This document shows, one piece after another, positions 51,789 through 60,382 of a stretch of DNA of 64,000 bases. The translations under genes and the position numbers were made by a program. Each line of letters begins with the position of its first letter. Positions within the stretch are counted from its first letter, which is position 1. Under the pieces are notes generated by a model, which made no database searches, was not told where the DNA came from, and saw nothing but the letters and a program-made list of their open reading frames with translations. This DNA is from Kribbella amoyensis (GTDB lineage Bacteria; Actinomycetota; Actinomycetes; Propionibacteriales; Kribbellaceae), in NCBI RefSeq assembly GCF_007828865.1, contig NZ_VIVK01000002.1, positions 558,001 through 622,000 on the forward strand. The letters are read 5' to 3'.

Positions 51789-53765
51789 ATGACCGAGAAG
51801 GACCGACCTTGGGTGATGCGGACGTACGCCGGCCACTCGTCGGCGGTGGAGTCGAACGCGCTGTTCCGGCGCAATCTGGCGAAGGGACAGACCGGGTTGT
51901 CGGTCGCCTTCGACCTGCCGACCCAGACCGGTTACGACGCGGACCACCCGCTCGCGAAGGGGGAGGTCGGCAAGGTCGGGGTGCCGGTCGCGCACCTGGG
52001 CGACGTGCGGGCGTTGTTCGACCAGATCCCGCTGGCGCGGATGAACACCTCGATGACGATCAACGCGACGGCGATGTGGCTGCTCGCGTTGTACCAGGTC
52101 GCCGCCCAGGAGCAGGGCGCGTTGCCCGACGAGCTGACCGGGACCACGCAGAACGACATCGTCAAGGAGTACCTGTCCCGGGGGACGTACGCATTCCCGC
52201 CGGACGCGTCGTTGCGGCTGACGACGGACCTGATCGCGTACACGGTCTCGAACATCCCGAAGTGGAACCCGATCAACATCTGCAGCTACCACCTGCAGGA
52301 GGCCGGCGCGACCCCGGTGCAGGAGCTGGCGTTCGCGCTGTCGACGGCGATCGCCGTCCTCGACCGGGTGCGCGATGCCGGTCAGGTCCCGCCGGAACGG
52401 TTCGCGGACGTGGTGCAGCGGGTGTCGTTCTTCGTGAACGCCGGGGTGCGGTTCATCGAGGAGACCTGCAAGATGCGCGCGTTCGTGCAGTTGTGGGACG
52501 AAGTCACCCGGGACCGGTACGGCGTGACCGACGCGAAGGCGCGGCGGCTGCGGTACGGGGTCCAGGTGAACTCGCTCGGCCTGACCGAGGCGCAGCCCGA
52601 GAACAACGTGCAGCGGATCGTGCTGGAGATGCTCGGGGTCACGCTCTCCAAGAACGCCCGGGCCCGCGCGGTTCAGCTGCCCGCGTGGAACGAGGCGCTC
52701 GGTCTGCCGCGACCGTGGGACCAGCAGTGGTCGTTGCGGATGCAGCAGGTGCTCGCGTACGAGTCGGACCTGCTGGAGTACGACGACATCTTCGACGGCT
52801 CGCACGTGATCGAGGCGAAGGTGGCCGAACTCGTCGAGGGCGCGCGCGAGGAGATCGACCGGATCCAGGGGATGGGCGGTGCGGTCGTCGCGGTCGAGAG
52901 CGGGTACCTCAAGCAGGCCCTGGTCGCGTCGCACGCCGAACGCCGGCAGCGGATCGAGTCGGGTGAGCAGGTCGTGGTCGGGGTGAACAAGTTCGAGACC
53001 ACCGAGCCGTCGCCGTTGACCGCGGACCTGGACACCGCGATCCAGACCGTCGACCCGGCCGCCGAAGCCGCCGCGCTGAAGTCGCTGGCGACCTGGCGGG
53101 CCGAGCGCGACGCGCAGGCGGTCGAGGATGCGCTGGCGTCGTTGCGCGCGGCAGCGAAGAGTACGGACAACCTCATGCCCGCGACGCTGAAGTGTGTCCG
53201 CGCGGGAGCGACCACGGGGGAGTGGGCGGGCGTTCTGCGGGAGATGTTCGGCGAGTACCGCGCGCCGACGGGTGTGTCCGGCTCGGTCGGCGTGTCCGGT
53301 GCGGGGGAGGAGATCGCCGCGGTCCGCGCGAAGGTCGCCGCGACCGCGGAGGAGCTCGGCGGCCGGCTCCGCTTCCTGGTCGGCAAGCCGGGCCTCGACG
53401 GTCACTCGAACGGCGCCGAGCAGGTCGCGGTCCGCGCGCGCGACGTCGGCTTCGAGGTCGTGTACCAGGGCATCCGGCTGACTCCCGAGCAGATCGTCGC
53501 CGCCGCCGTCGCCGAGGACGTGCACTGCGTCGGCCTGTCGATCCTGTCCGGCTCCCACATGGAACTCGTCCCGCACGTCGTCGACGGACTCCGCGAAGCC
53601 GGCCTCACCGACGTCCCGGTAGTTGTCGGCGGCATCGTCCCCGACGCCGACGCGAAAGCCCTCCGCCAAGCCGGCGTGGCCGCGGTGTACACCCCGAAGG
53701 ACTACGACCTCACCGGCATGATGGCCAGCGTCGTCGACGTCATCCGCACCGCGAACCAGCTGTAG
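51789..53765 (+). CDS. B12-dependent ethylmalonyl-CoA mutase-like enzyme (MeaA type)
   Basis: A 658-residue methylmalonyl-CoA mutase family protein with substrate and cobalamin domains in one chain. RTYAGHSSAVESNALFRRNL and SVAFDLPTQTGYD are typical of ethylmalonyl-CoA mutase/MeaA rather than MutA/MutB. The cobalamin-binding DxHxxG is D537-G-H539-x-x-G542 with LSILSGSH after it. It rearranges a branched acyl-CoA in ethylmalonyl-CoA-type metabolism. ATG 51789 is preferred to 51732, which adds a non-homologous tail. The usual crotonyl-CoA carboxylase/reductase is not in the window; a cobalamin adenosyltransferase is at 41753. Confidence 0.82.
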   Translation: MTEKDRPWVMRTYAGHSSAVESNALFRRNLAKGQTGLSVAFDLPTQTGYDADHPLAKGEVGKVGVPVAHLGDVRALFDQIPLARMNTSMTINATAMWLLALYQVAAQEQGALPDELTGTTQNDIVKEYLSRGTYAFPPDASLRLTTDLIAYTVSNIPKWNPINICSYHLQEAGATPVQELAFALSTAIAVLDRVRDAGQVPPERFADVVQRVSFFVNAGVRFIEETCKMRAFVQLWDEVTRDRYGVTDAKARRLRYGVQVNSLGLTEAQPENNVQRIVLEMLGVTLSKNARARAVQLPAWNEALGLPRPWDQQWSLRMQQVLAYESDLLEYDDIFDGSHVIEAKVAELVEGAREEIDRIQGMGGAVVAVESGYLKQALVASHAERRQRIESGEQVVVGVNKFETTEPSPLTADLDTAIQTVDPAAEAAALKSLATWRAERDAQAVEDALASLRAAAKSTDNLMPATLKCVRAGATTGEWAGVLREMFGEYRAPTGVSGSVGVSGAGEEIAAVRAKVAATAEELGGRLRFLVGKPGLDGHSNGAEQVAVRARDVGFEVVYQGIRLTPEQIVAAAVAEDVHCVGLSILSGSHMELVPHVVDGLREAGLTDVPVVVGGIVPDADAKALRQAGVAAVYTPKDYDLTGMMASVVDVIRTANQL

Positions 53766-53771
53766 CCCGGG

Positions 53772-54272
53772 TCAGGCCTGCTGTTGGGCGTCGATGACGT
53801 CCTGGACGGACTGGGGGAGGGTGGTTTCGAAGTCGAGGAGTTTGACCCAGTCGGGGGTGACGGTGATGCGGAGCATTTCGTCGTAGAGGGACTTGACGCC
53901 GGCGGTCCAGCCGACGTGCTGCTCCTCCGTCATCACCTTGCGGCCGGACAGGATGTACTCCTCGGGGACGCCTTCTTCGAGGCGGAGTTCGACGCTGCCG
54001 CGAATCAGCAGGACCTTCGGGGGGAAGCCGTTCGTGTCGATGGTGAGCGCGACCCGGGGGTGCTTGCGCAGGGCGTTCACCTTGGCCGACTTGGGCAGGG
54101 TGAAGATCTGCAGCCGCTCGCCGTCGAAGTGGAAGCCGATCGGTACCACCCGCGGGTCGCCGTCCACGCCGACGTAGGAGAAGCGGGCCGGCAGGCTGCC
54201 GAACAGCAGCTGCTGCGAGTACGGCTTGGCGAGGATCTCCGCGATCTCGTGCTGGGGCATGGTGATGGTCAT
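53772..54272 (-). CDS. Pyridoxamine 5'-phosphate oxidase-like (PPOX) protein
   Basis: A 166-residue split-barrel flavin- or F420-binding protein (RFSYVGVDGDPRVVPIGFHFDG, ALRKHPRVALTID). ATG 54272 has AGAGGGA eight bases upstream. It is of the class that reduces or binds small cofactors, not the true PdxH. It converges on the mutase gene with six bases between and is divergent from the cupin gene. Confidence 0.78.
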   Translation of the reverse strand: MTITMPQHEIAEILAKPYSQQLLFGSLPARFSYVGVDGDPRVVPIGFHFDGERLQIFTLPKSAKVNALRKHPRVALTIDTNGFPPKVLLIRGSVELRLEEGVPEEYILSGRKVMTEEQHVGWTAGVKSLYDEMLRITVTPDWVKLLDFETTLPQSVQDVIDAQQQA

Positions 54273-54415
54273 GGTGGTGAATCCCTCTGCTCGTCGGTGG
54301 CTTTCACCAGGGGGACGTACCTGTGGCGCGGCTCTCGACATCCTGTTGAGAAAAATCCGGGAAAATCTCGCGGCCACCGGATAGGAATGGGTGCACCCCT
54401 CCCGAGGAGCCGACG

Positions 54416-54934
54416 ATGACGTTCCATGCCGAGCCGGACCGGTCGCTACGGATGCCGACCGGCGAGCAGTTGACGATCCTGCGCCGGGGCGCGGAGACCG
54501 GTGGCGCCGAGTTTGCCGTCGAGGCCGTCCTGCCGCCTCGGCTGTCCGGTCCACCTCCGCATCGCCACCGGACCGAGACGGAGACGTTCCACGTCCTCGA
54601 GGGCACGCTGCGGGTCCGGCTGGGCTCGGAGCGGCTGGACCTGACCGCGGGCCAGTCGATCATCGTGCCGCCGTGGACGGTGCACGGCTTCTCGAACCCG
54701 ACCGACGAACCGACCCGGATCCGGACCGAGGAGACCCCGGCGAGCCAGCTCGAGGAACAGTTCCGCGTCCTTGCCGACGCGGGCCGGTTCCCGCCGTTGC
54801 GCCGGCTGGCCCGGATCAACGTCGAGCACGATCTGTCCTTCCACCTGCACGGCATCCCCGACCCGGTGCAGCGCCTGCTCTGGCGGGCGCTCGCGGCCAT
54901 CCCCCTGAATTCCCCGAAGGAGAAGAAGAAGTGA
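54416..54934 (+). CDS. Cupin-domain protein
   Basis: A 172-residue cupin. The metal motif is PPPHRHRTETETFHVLEG (H-x-H-x5-E) with the second cupin motif VPPWTVHGF. ATG 54416 follows GAGGAG. Its stop overlaps the epimerase start by four bases (GTGA), so the two act together. Possibly a sugar or keto-acid isomerase or dioxygenase; not assignable further. Confidence 0.82.
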   Translation: MTFHAEPDRSLRMPTGEQLTILRRGAETGGAEFAVEAVLPPRLSGPPPHRHRTETETFHVLEGTLRVRLGSERLDLTAGQSIIVPPWTVHGFSNPTDEPTRIRTEETPASQLEEQFRVLADAGRFPPLRRLARINVEHDLSFHLHGIPDPVQRLLWRALAAIPLNSPKEKKK

Positions 54935-55917
54935 GCGACGTCCGGACCTACCTCGTCACCGGGACCTCGGGGCACCTGGGCGAGGCCATCGCCCGGGTAC
55001 TCCGCGACCAGGGGCACCGCGTCGTCGGGCTCGACGTCCAGGCCGGGCCGCACACCACGGTGACCGCGTCGATCACCGACAAGGACGCGGTCGAGGCGGC
55101 GATGGACGGGGCCGACTTCGTCCTGCACACGGCCACGTTGCACAAGCCGCACGTGGCGTCGCACCCGCGGCAGGACTTCGTCGACGTGAACGTCACCGGC
55201 ACCCTGACCCTGCTCGAAGCGGCCGCTACGGCCGGGGTCGGCGGGTTCGTGTTCACCAGCAGTACGAGCGCGTTCGGCCGTGCGCTGACCCCAGGGCCGG
55301 GCGAGCCCGCGACCTGGATCACCGAGGACGTCCGCCCCGTGGTCCGCAATATCTACGGCGCGACCAAGACCGCGGCCGAGGACCTGTGCGAGCTGGCCGC
55401 CCGGGACCAGGGCCTGCCCGTCGTCGTCCTGCGGACCTCGCGGTTCTTCCCCGAGGCCGACGACCGGGACGAGGTCCGGACCGCGTACGCGGACACGAAC
55501 CTGAAGGTCAACGAGTACCTCTATCGCCGGGTCGACGTGGAAGACGTGGTCTCGGCGCACCTGCTGGCCGCCGAGCGAGCCGGTGCCCTCGGCTTCGGCC
55601 GGTACATCGTCAGCGCGACGACCCCGTTCACCCGGGACGACCTGGCCGACCTGGCCGCCGACGCGCCGGCCGTTGTCGAGCGGCTCTTCCCGGAGGCGAT
55701 GAAGCAGTACCAGGAGTGGGGCTGGCGGATGTTCCCGAGCCTCGATCGCGTGTACGTGAACCAGCGAGCCCGCGACGACCTCGGCTGGACCCCGCGGTAC
55801 GACTTCACCACGGCCGTCCAGCGGACCGCGGAGACCGGCGACCCGCGCAGCGACCTGGCCAAGCTGATCGGCGTGAAGGGGTACCACGCCGTCCCGACCG
55901 GGGTGTACACGAGCTGA
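54931..55917 (+). CDS. NAD-dependent epimerase/dehydratase
   Basis: A 328-residue extended SDR. TGTSGHLGEA binds NAD and the catalytic YGATK follows STSAFGRAL. The start is GTG 54931, coupled to the cupin gene. In keeping with the class it may epimerise or dehydrate a nucleotide sugar or oxidise a lactone; no partner glycosyltransferase is present. Confidence 0.85.
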   Translation: MSDVRTYLVTGTSGHLGEAIARVLRDQGHRVVGLDVQAGPHTTVTASITDKDAVEAAMDGADFVLHTATLHKPHVASHPRQDFVDVNVTGTLTLLEAAATAGVGGFVFTSSTSAFGRALTPGPGEPATWITEDVRPVVRNIYGATKTAAEDLCELAARDQGLPVVVLRTSRFFPEADDRDEVRTAYADTNLKVNEYLYRRVDVEDVVSAHLLAAERAGALGFGRYIVSATTPFTRDDLADLAADAPAVVERLFPEAMKQYQEWGWRMFPSLDRVYVNQRARDDLGWTPRYDFTTAVQRTAETGDPRSDLAKLIGVKGYHAVPTGVYTS

Positions 55918-55955
55918 CCCGGCGACGCGGTCCCCGGCCTCGATAGGTTGACGGA

Positions 55956-57878
55956 ATGCACGAATCTTTCGCTTTCGGGGCCGGGAAGGTCGAGTTGTCG
56001 GAGGACGGCGCCGTGGCCGCGGTCCTGCATCCGTCCCGGGGGCACTCGATGTTGCTCGAGGACGGGGTGATCCACGACCCCACGCACTACTGGGGCAAGG
56101 GGTTCGTGATCACGTCCCGGGGCAGCCACCGGTTCGACGCGCCGGCTTTCACGCGGTGGCGGCAGAGTGGGATCGATCTGCTGTACCAACTCGGCGACCT
56201 GGAGCTACGGGTCGGGCGGCGGTTCGGGGAGCGGTGGACCGAGACGTACGAGCTGCGGAACGCGAGTGAGTCGCCCGTCGAGGTGGGTTCGATCGCGATC
56301 AGTACGCCGTGGCGCGACGTCTATCGGTCCAGCAAGGAGAGCCTCAACGGCGCCGTCCACGCGCACCTGTGGACCGGTGGCGCGGATGCGTGGACCTGGG
56401 CGGTCCCGATGGACGGCAGCGGACCGGGACTCGGGCTGCGGCTGACCGAGGGCGAGCTGTGGGCGTACTCGGTGGAGTCGCGCGAGGGCAGCTCCGGGAG
56501 CAACCTCCGCGGCCACCTCTATCTGCATCCCACCGACCACGCCCGCGCCCCGCACGCGATGGGCGGTCAGCCGCAGATCGTGCTCGGGCCTGGCGAGTCG
56601 TACCGCTGGACCTGGCAGCTGGAGTGGTTCGACACGCTCGCCGACTTCCGGGCGAGCTGGCAGCCGTTGCTCGACGCGCCCCGGTTGACGGCCGAGGTGG
56701 GGGAGACCCTCCCGATCGAGACCGTGGACGGTCCGGCCGAGCTCACCTCGTCGGCGCACGGGGTCCAGTACGCCGAGGCGAGTGACGGCCGGCGGCGGTC
56801 GCGGATCGGCGTGCTCTTCCACAAGCCGTTGCGCGAACTCGTCGAAGGCCGGGTCCGGTTCGTCCTGGATCACCAGCGCCCGGCCGAGCTCGTGGACAGC
56901 CGGCGGTTCGCGTTCGTGCCGTACGACAACGACACCGGGCTGACCGTGTTGTCCGGCGGCTGGCGGGACTGGTCCGACGCGCGGGAGCGGATCGGTACCG
57001 CGTTGTTGCTGCAGGCAACCAGGGATCGCGGCTGGGGCGACCGGGCCGAGCTGGACGAGGCGCTCGCCGGGTACCAGGAGTTCGTCCGGGACCACCTGGT
57101 CGCCGCCGACGGCACGGTCGCCGACGACAGCCTGCACGAGAGCCGGACCCGGCTGTACAACTTCCCGTGGTTCGTACGGTTCCTGCTCGGCCAGGGCGAC
57201 GTGGCCGGCGCGGTACGGATCATCGACCGGTACTACGAACTCGGTGGCGACCACTTCCTCGCGTTCGACCTCGGCCCGTTGCTGGCCGAGCTCGCGGACC
57301 GCGGTGACGACGAGGTACGGGCCCGGATGCGCGAGCACCTGGTCCGGCACGCGCGATCGTTCCTGGCGTACGGCGACGACCTCCCCCCGCACGAGGTGAA
57401 CTACGAGCAGTCGATGGTCGCCCCGTTGCTCGAACTCCTCCTCGCCGCCCACCACCTCGACCCGTCCGCGGTGACCCCGGACGACCTGGCCCAGCGGCTG
57501 CCGTGGCTCACCGCGTTCGCCGCGGACCAGCCCGACGTCCGGCTGCGGCACATCCCGATCCGGCACTGGGACGGGTACTGGTTCGGCCTGCTGCGGATGT
57601 GGGGCGACGTCTTCCCGCACTACTGGTCCGTCCTGAGCGCGGCCGTGTACCTGTCCTGGCCTGAGGACCTGGTCTCGCCGGAAGATGCCGGCCGGCTCCG
57701 CGAGGCGGGCGACGCGATCCTCCGGGCGAACCTGGTCAACTTCAAACCCGACGGCTCCGCCACCTGCGCCTTCGTCTACCCGAGCGCGGTCAACAACCGC
57801 CCGGCCCACGTCGCCGACCCGCTCGCCAACGACCAGGACTGGGCCCTCGTCTACGCGTTGCGCTTCGGCCTGACGTGA
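55956..57878 (+). CDS. Unknown glycoside hydrolase-like protein
   Basis: A 640-residue cytosolic protein with two parts: an N-terminal beta-sandwich (1-~310; WTWAVPMDGSGPGLGLRL, YRWTWQLEWFDTLADFRASW) and a C-terminal helical barrel (WFVRFLLGQGDVAGAVRIIDRYYELGG, HYWSVLSAAVYLSWPED). This resembles enzymes with an (alpha/alpha)6 barrel after a beta domain. I do not recognise the family. No signal peptide. It ends four bases before the hydrolase remnant at 57883. Confidence 0.6.
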   Translation: MHESFAFGAGKVELSEDGAVAAVLHPSRGHSMLLEDGVIHDPTHYWGKGFVITSRGSHRFDAPAFTRWRQSGIDLLYQLGDLELRVGRRFGERWTETYELRNASESPVEVGSIAISTPWRDVYRSSKESLNGAVHAHLWTGGADAWTWAVPMDGSGPGLGLRLTEGELWAYSVESREGSSGSNLRGHLYLHPTDHARAPHAMGGQPQIVLGPGESYRWTWQLEWFDTLADFRASWQPLLDAPRLTAEVGETLPIETVDGPAELTSSAHGVQYAEASDGRRRSRIGVLFHKPLRELVEGRVRFVLDHQRPAELVDSRRFAFVPYDNDTGLTVLSGGWRDWSDARERIGTALLLQATRDRGWGDRAELDEALAGYQEFVRDHLVAADGTVADDSLHESRTRLYNFPWFVRFLLGQGDVAGAVRIIDRYYELGGDHFLAFDLGPLLAELADRGDDEVRARMREHLVRHARSFLAYGDDLPPHEVNYEQSMVAPLLELLLAAHHLDPSAVTPDDLAQRLPWLTAFAADQPDVRLRHIPIRHWDGYWFGLLRMWGDVFPHYWSVLSAAVYLSWPEDLVSPEDAGRLREAGDAILRANLVNFKPDGSATCAFVYPSAVNNRPAHVADPLANDQDWALVYALRFGLT

Positions 57879-57882
57879 TTCC

Positions 57883-58080
57883 GTGAGCTGCCGGGTCGGG
57901 AACGGTGGTGGCTGGCCGATGACCTTCGAGGACGTGGCGGCCGCGATCGATGCCCTGGCCGAGCAGCCTCGGATCGGCACGAGCAAGGTGGTCGCTGTCG
58001 GGCACTTCGAGCTGATCGACCCCGGCCACGAAGCCTGGAAGACCTGCCGCCAGCAGACGCTGACCATGTTGGGCAGCTAA
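57883..58080 (+). pseudogene. Alpha/beta-hydrolase remnant with internal deletion
   Basis: The 65 codons join two distant parts of an alpha/beta hydrolase. The first is MTFEDVAAAIDALAEQP-x-VVAVGH, the strand and turn before the nucleophile elbow (normally GHSAGG). It runs straight into HFELIDPGHEAWKTCRQ, which normally carries the catalytic His ~100 residues later. The nucleophile Ser and everything between is missing, as is the N-terminal third. The join lies at GGGCAC, a likely short-homology deletion. The convergent sigma gene overlaps its stop by four bases. Confidence 0.75.
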
Positions 58081-59048
58081 CTGACGTCGTCCAGGCGATC
58101 CTGGACCTCGTCGAGCCGGCTGGTGAGGAAGGCGCGCTCGACCTCGTTGGCGGTGAGTGCGAGCGCCTCCTCGTACGCGTCCGCAGCTTCCTCCCATCGG
58201 CCGAGCTGGCGGAGGAAGTCGGCGCGGGCCGCGCTCAGGTACCCGTAGGTGGCCAGGCCCGGCTCGATCGTCAACGGCTCCAGCGCGCGGAGCCCGGCCG
58301 CCGGTCCGTCCCGCAGGCCGATGGCGATGGCCCGGTTGAGCTCGACCACATGACTCGGAAACATCCGGAGCAGCACGTCGTACAGCGCGATGATCTCGGT
58401 CCAGTCGGTGTCCGTCCAGGTCCGGGCCTCGGCGTGCACGGCGGCGATCGCGGCCTCGACGGCGTACCGGGTCGGCGACCGGCGGCTGAGCGCGTCGGTC
58501 AGCAACGCCTTCCCTTCCCTGATCAGGCGGTAGTCCCACAGGGTCCGGTCCTGGGCCTGCAGGAGCACCAGCTTTCCGTCGGGGGACACGCGGGCCGCTC
58601 GCCGCGAGTCGATGAGCAGCATCAACGCGAGCAGCGCGGTCACCTCGGCGTCGGTCGGCAGGAACCGATGCAGCCGCCGCCCGAGGTCGACCGCGCTCTC
58701 CACCAGGTCGCACCGGACGAGGTCGGTCCCGGACGGCGCGGTGTGTCCCGTGCTGAAGATCAGGTACACGACGTCGAGGACGGTTTGCACGCGGCCGGCC
58801 GGCGGGTGCTCGGACAAGATCCCGGCGAGCCGGAGCCTGGTCCGAGCGTGCTTGATCCGCGCGTCCATGGCCGGTTCCGGGACGAGCAGGGTGCGCGCGA
58901 CCTCGGCGGTGGACAGGCCGCACACCATCCGCAAGGTCAACGCGACCTTGGCGTCGAACGGCAGCACCGGATGGCAGCAGAGGAAGGCCAGCCGCAGCCG
59001 CTCGTCGTCGGCGAATCCGTCCCCAGGTCCCGGCATCAGCTCACCCAT
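58077..59048 (-). pseudogene. ECF sigma factor (DUF6596 type) lacking region 2
   Basis: A 323-residue product that matches only the C-terminal three quarters of the large ECF sigma factors (~400-430 residues). It starts at DDERLRLAFLCCHPVL, keeps sigma region 4 (FDAKVALTLRMVCGLSTAEVARTLLVPEPAMDARI) and the long helical C-terminal domain. Region 2, which melts the -10 box, is absent, and only 85 bases separate it from the next gene. GGAGG abuts the first ATG; ATG 59036 is an alternative. It is either a decayed gene or an unusual sigma-like protein without core function. Confidence 0.7.
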
Positions 59049-59133
59049 CCCTCCGCATCGACAGCGAAGGAAGATCCCTCACTGTTGACAACGTCGATCT
59101 CGCGGTGACGAAATCGACATCGGCGGGTGGTGA

Positions 59134-59838
59134 TCAGGCGCCGAGTTTCGGCAGCAACTCGCGGAGAACGCCCATCAGGTGGTTGTGCACGCTGGTCCCG
59201 AACGAGATCCGCGTCGCACCCTGCTCGACCAGTTCCGGCGTGGTCGGGCCGGCGGGATCGGCGTGTGCGTTGAGCGGGCCGCCGATCTGTTGCTTCAGCT
59301 CCGCGAGGACCTCGACCGGCGCGAAGATCGGGTACACGCAGTCGGCACCGGCTCGGCGGTACTGCCGTCCGCGCTCGATCGCGTCGGCCACGTCCCCGCC
59401 CGCCAGGAAGGTGTCGATCCGGGCGTTCACGACCAGGTCGGCCCCGGCCGCGGCGCGGACCTCGACCAGGTACTCGGCCTGGCGGGCGGGCTCGACCAGC
59501 CGGCCGCCGACCGAGTCCTCCAGGTTGCAACCGACCGCCCCGCTGTCCAGCAGCCGCTCGACGAACTCCTTCGGGTCGAGTCCGTACCCCGCTTCGAGGT
59601 CTGCCGTCACGGGGACGTCGACCGCCCGGGCGATCCGGGCGACAGCGGCGAACATCTCGGCCGGCGGGGTCCGGCCGTCGTCGTACCCGATCACCCGCGC
59701 GACCGCCCCGCTGCTGGTGGCGATCGCGGGGTACCCGGCGTCGGCGACGATCCGCGCGCTCACCGGGTCCCAGGCGTTCGGCAGCACCAGGGGCGTGGGC
59801 GCGTGGTGCAACGCGCGGAACTGCTCTGCCTTGCTCAT
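59134..59838 (-). CDS. Isocitrate lyase/PEP mutase-family protein
   Basis: A 234-residue TIM-barrel enzyme. VLPNAWDPVSARIVADAGYPAIATSS, TADLEAGYG and CNLEDSV are family blocks with the Mg-binding acidic pair. Close relatives act as oxaloacetate decarboxylase-like or phosphonate hydrolases, and the exact reaction is not readable. It is alone, 39 bases from the AhpD-like gene on the same strand. Confidence 0.82.
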   Translation of the reverse strand: MSKAEQFRALHHAPTPLVLPNAWDPVSARIVADAGYPAIATSSGAVARVIGYDDGRTPPAEMFAAVARIARAVDVPVTADLEAGYGLDPKEFVERLLDSGAVGCNLEDSVGGRLVEPARQAEYLVEVRAAAGADLVVNARIDTFLAGGDVADAIERGRQYRRAGADCVYPIFAPVEVLAELKQQIGGPLNAHADPAGPTTPELVEQGATRISFGTSVHNHLMGVLRELLPKLGA

Positions 59839-59877
59839 CCGTCTCCTCTGCTGAGCCGTCGTGGTCAGGGCTTGTGG

Positions 59878-60336
59878 TCAGGGCTGGTAGTGGCCGGGTT
59901 CGAGCCGGGTGGTGACGCCGATCCGGGTCCAGGCGTTGATGGTGACGATCAGGCCGATCAGCTGGGCCAGGTCCTTGTCCTCGAAGGCGTTCGAGGCCAG
60001 CTCGTACACGTCGTCGGGGACGTGGGTCCGGCTGATCAGGGTGATCGACTCGGTCAGTTCGAGCGCGGCCTGCTCCTGCTCGGAGTAGAACTTCCGCGCC
60101 TCCCGCCAGGTCGGCAGCAGGGCGAGCCGCTGCTCGGTGTCGCCCTCGTGCCGGGCGTCCAGGGTGTGCATGTCCAGGCAGTAGGCGCAGCCGTTCAGCT
60201 GGGACGCGCGGATCCGGACCAGGTTCACCAGCAGCGGGTCCAGCCCGGTCGCGGACTGGGCGTCCAGTTCGATCATGGCCCGGTAGAAGTCCGGGGCGAG
60301 GGTGGCGATCTTGATCCTGCGCTTCGTGGTGTTCAT
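59878..60336 (-). CDS. AhpD-like carboxymuconolactone decarboxylase-family protein
   Basis: A 152-residue protein with the AhpD redox motif C50-AY-C53-LDMH (H57), DPLLVNLVRIRASQLNG before it and a helical C-terminus. It is an alkylhydroperoxidase-type thiol protein. ATG 60336 is divergent from the MocR gene across 46 bases, an arrangement in which MocR regulators usually control the neighbour. Confidence 0.88.
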   Translation of the reverse strand: MNTTKRRIKIATLAPDFYRAMIELDAQSATGLDPLLVNLVRIRASQLNGCAYCLDMHTLDARHEGDTEQRLALLPTWREARKFYSEQEQAALELTESITLISRTHVPDDVYELASNAFEDKDLAQLIGLIVTINAWTRIGVTTRLEPGHYQP

Positions 60337-60382
60337 TCGATCAGCGTAAAAGTGAATCGGCCCAGGTGTATGGTCCACTTCT

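Noticed and set aside
57883..58080. A genuine small novel protein
   Set aside because: Its two halves match non-adjacent parts of an alpha/beta hydrolase with the active site missing.
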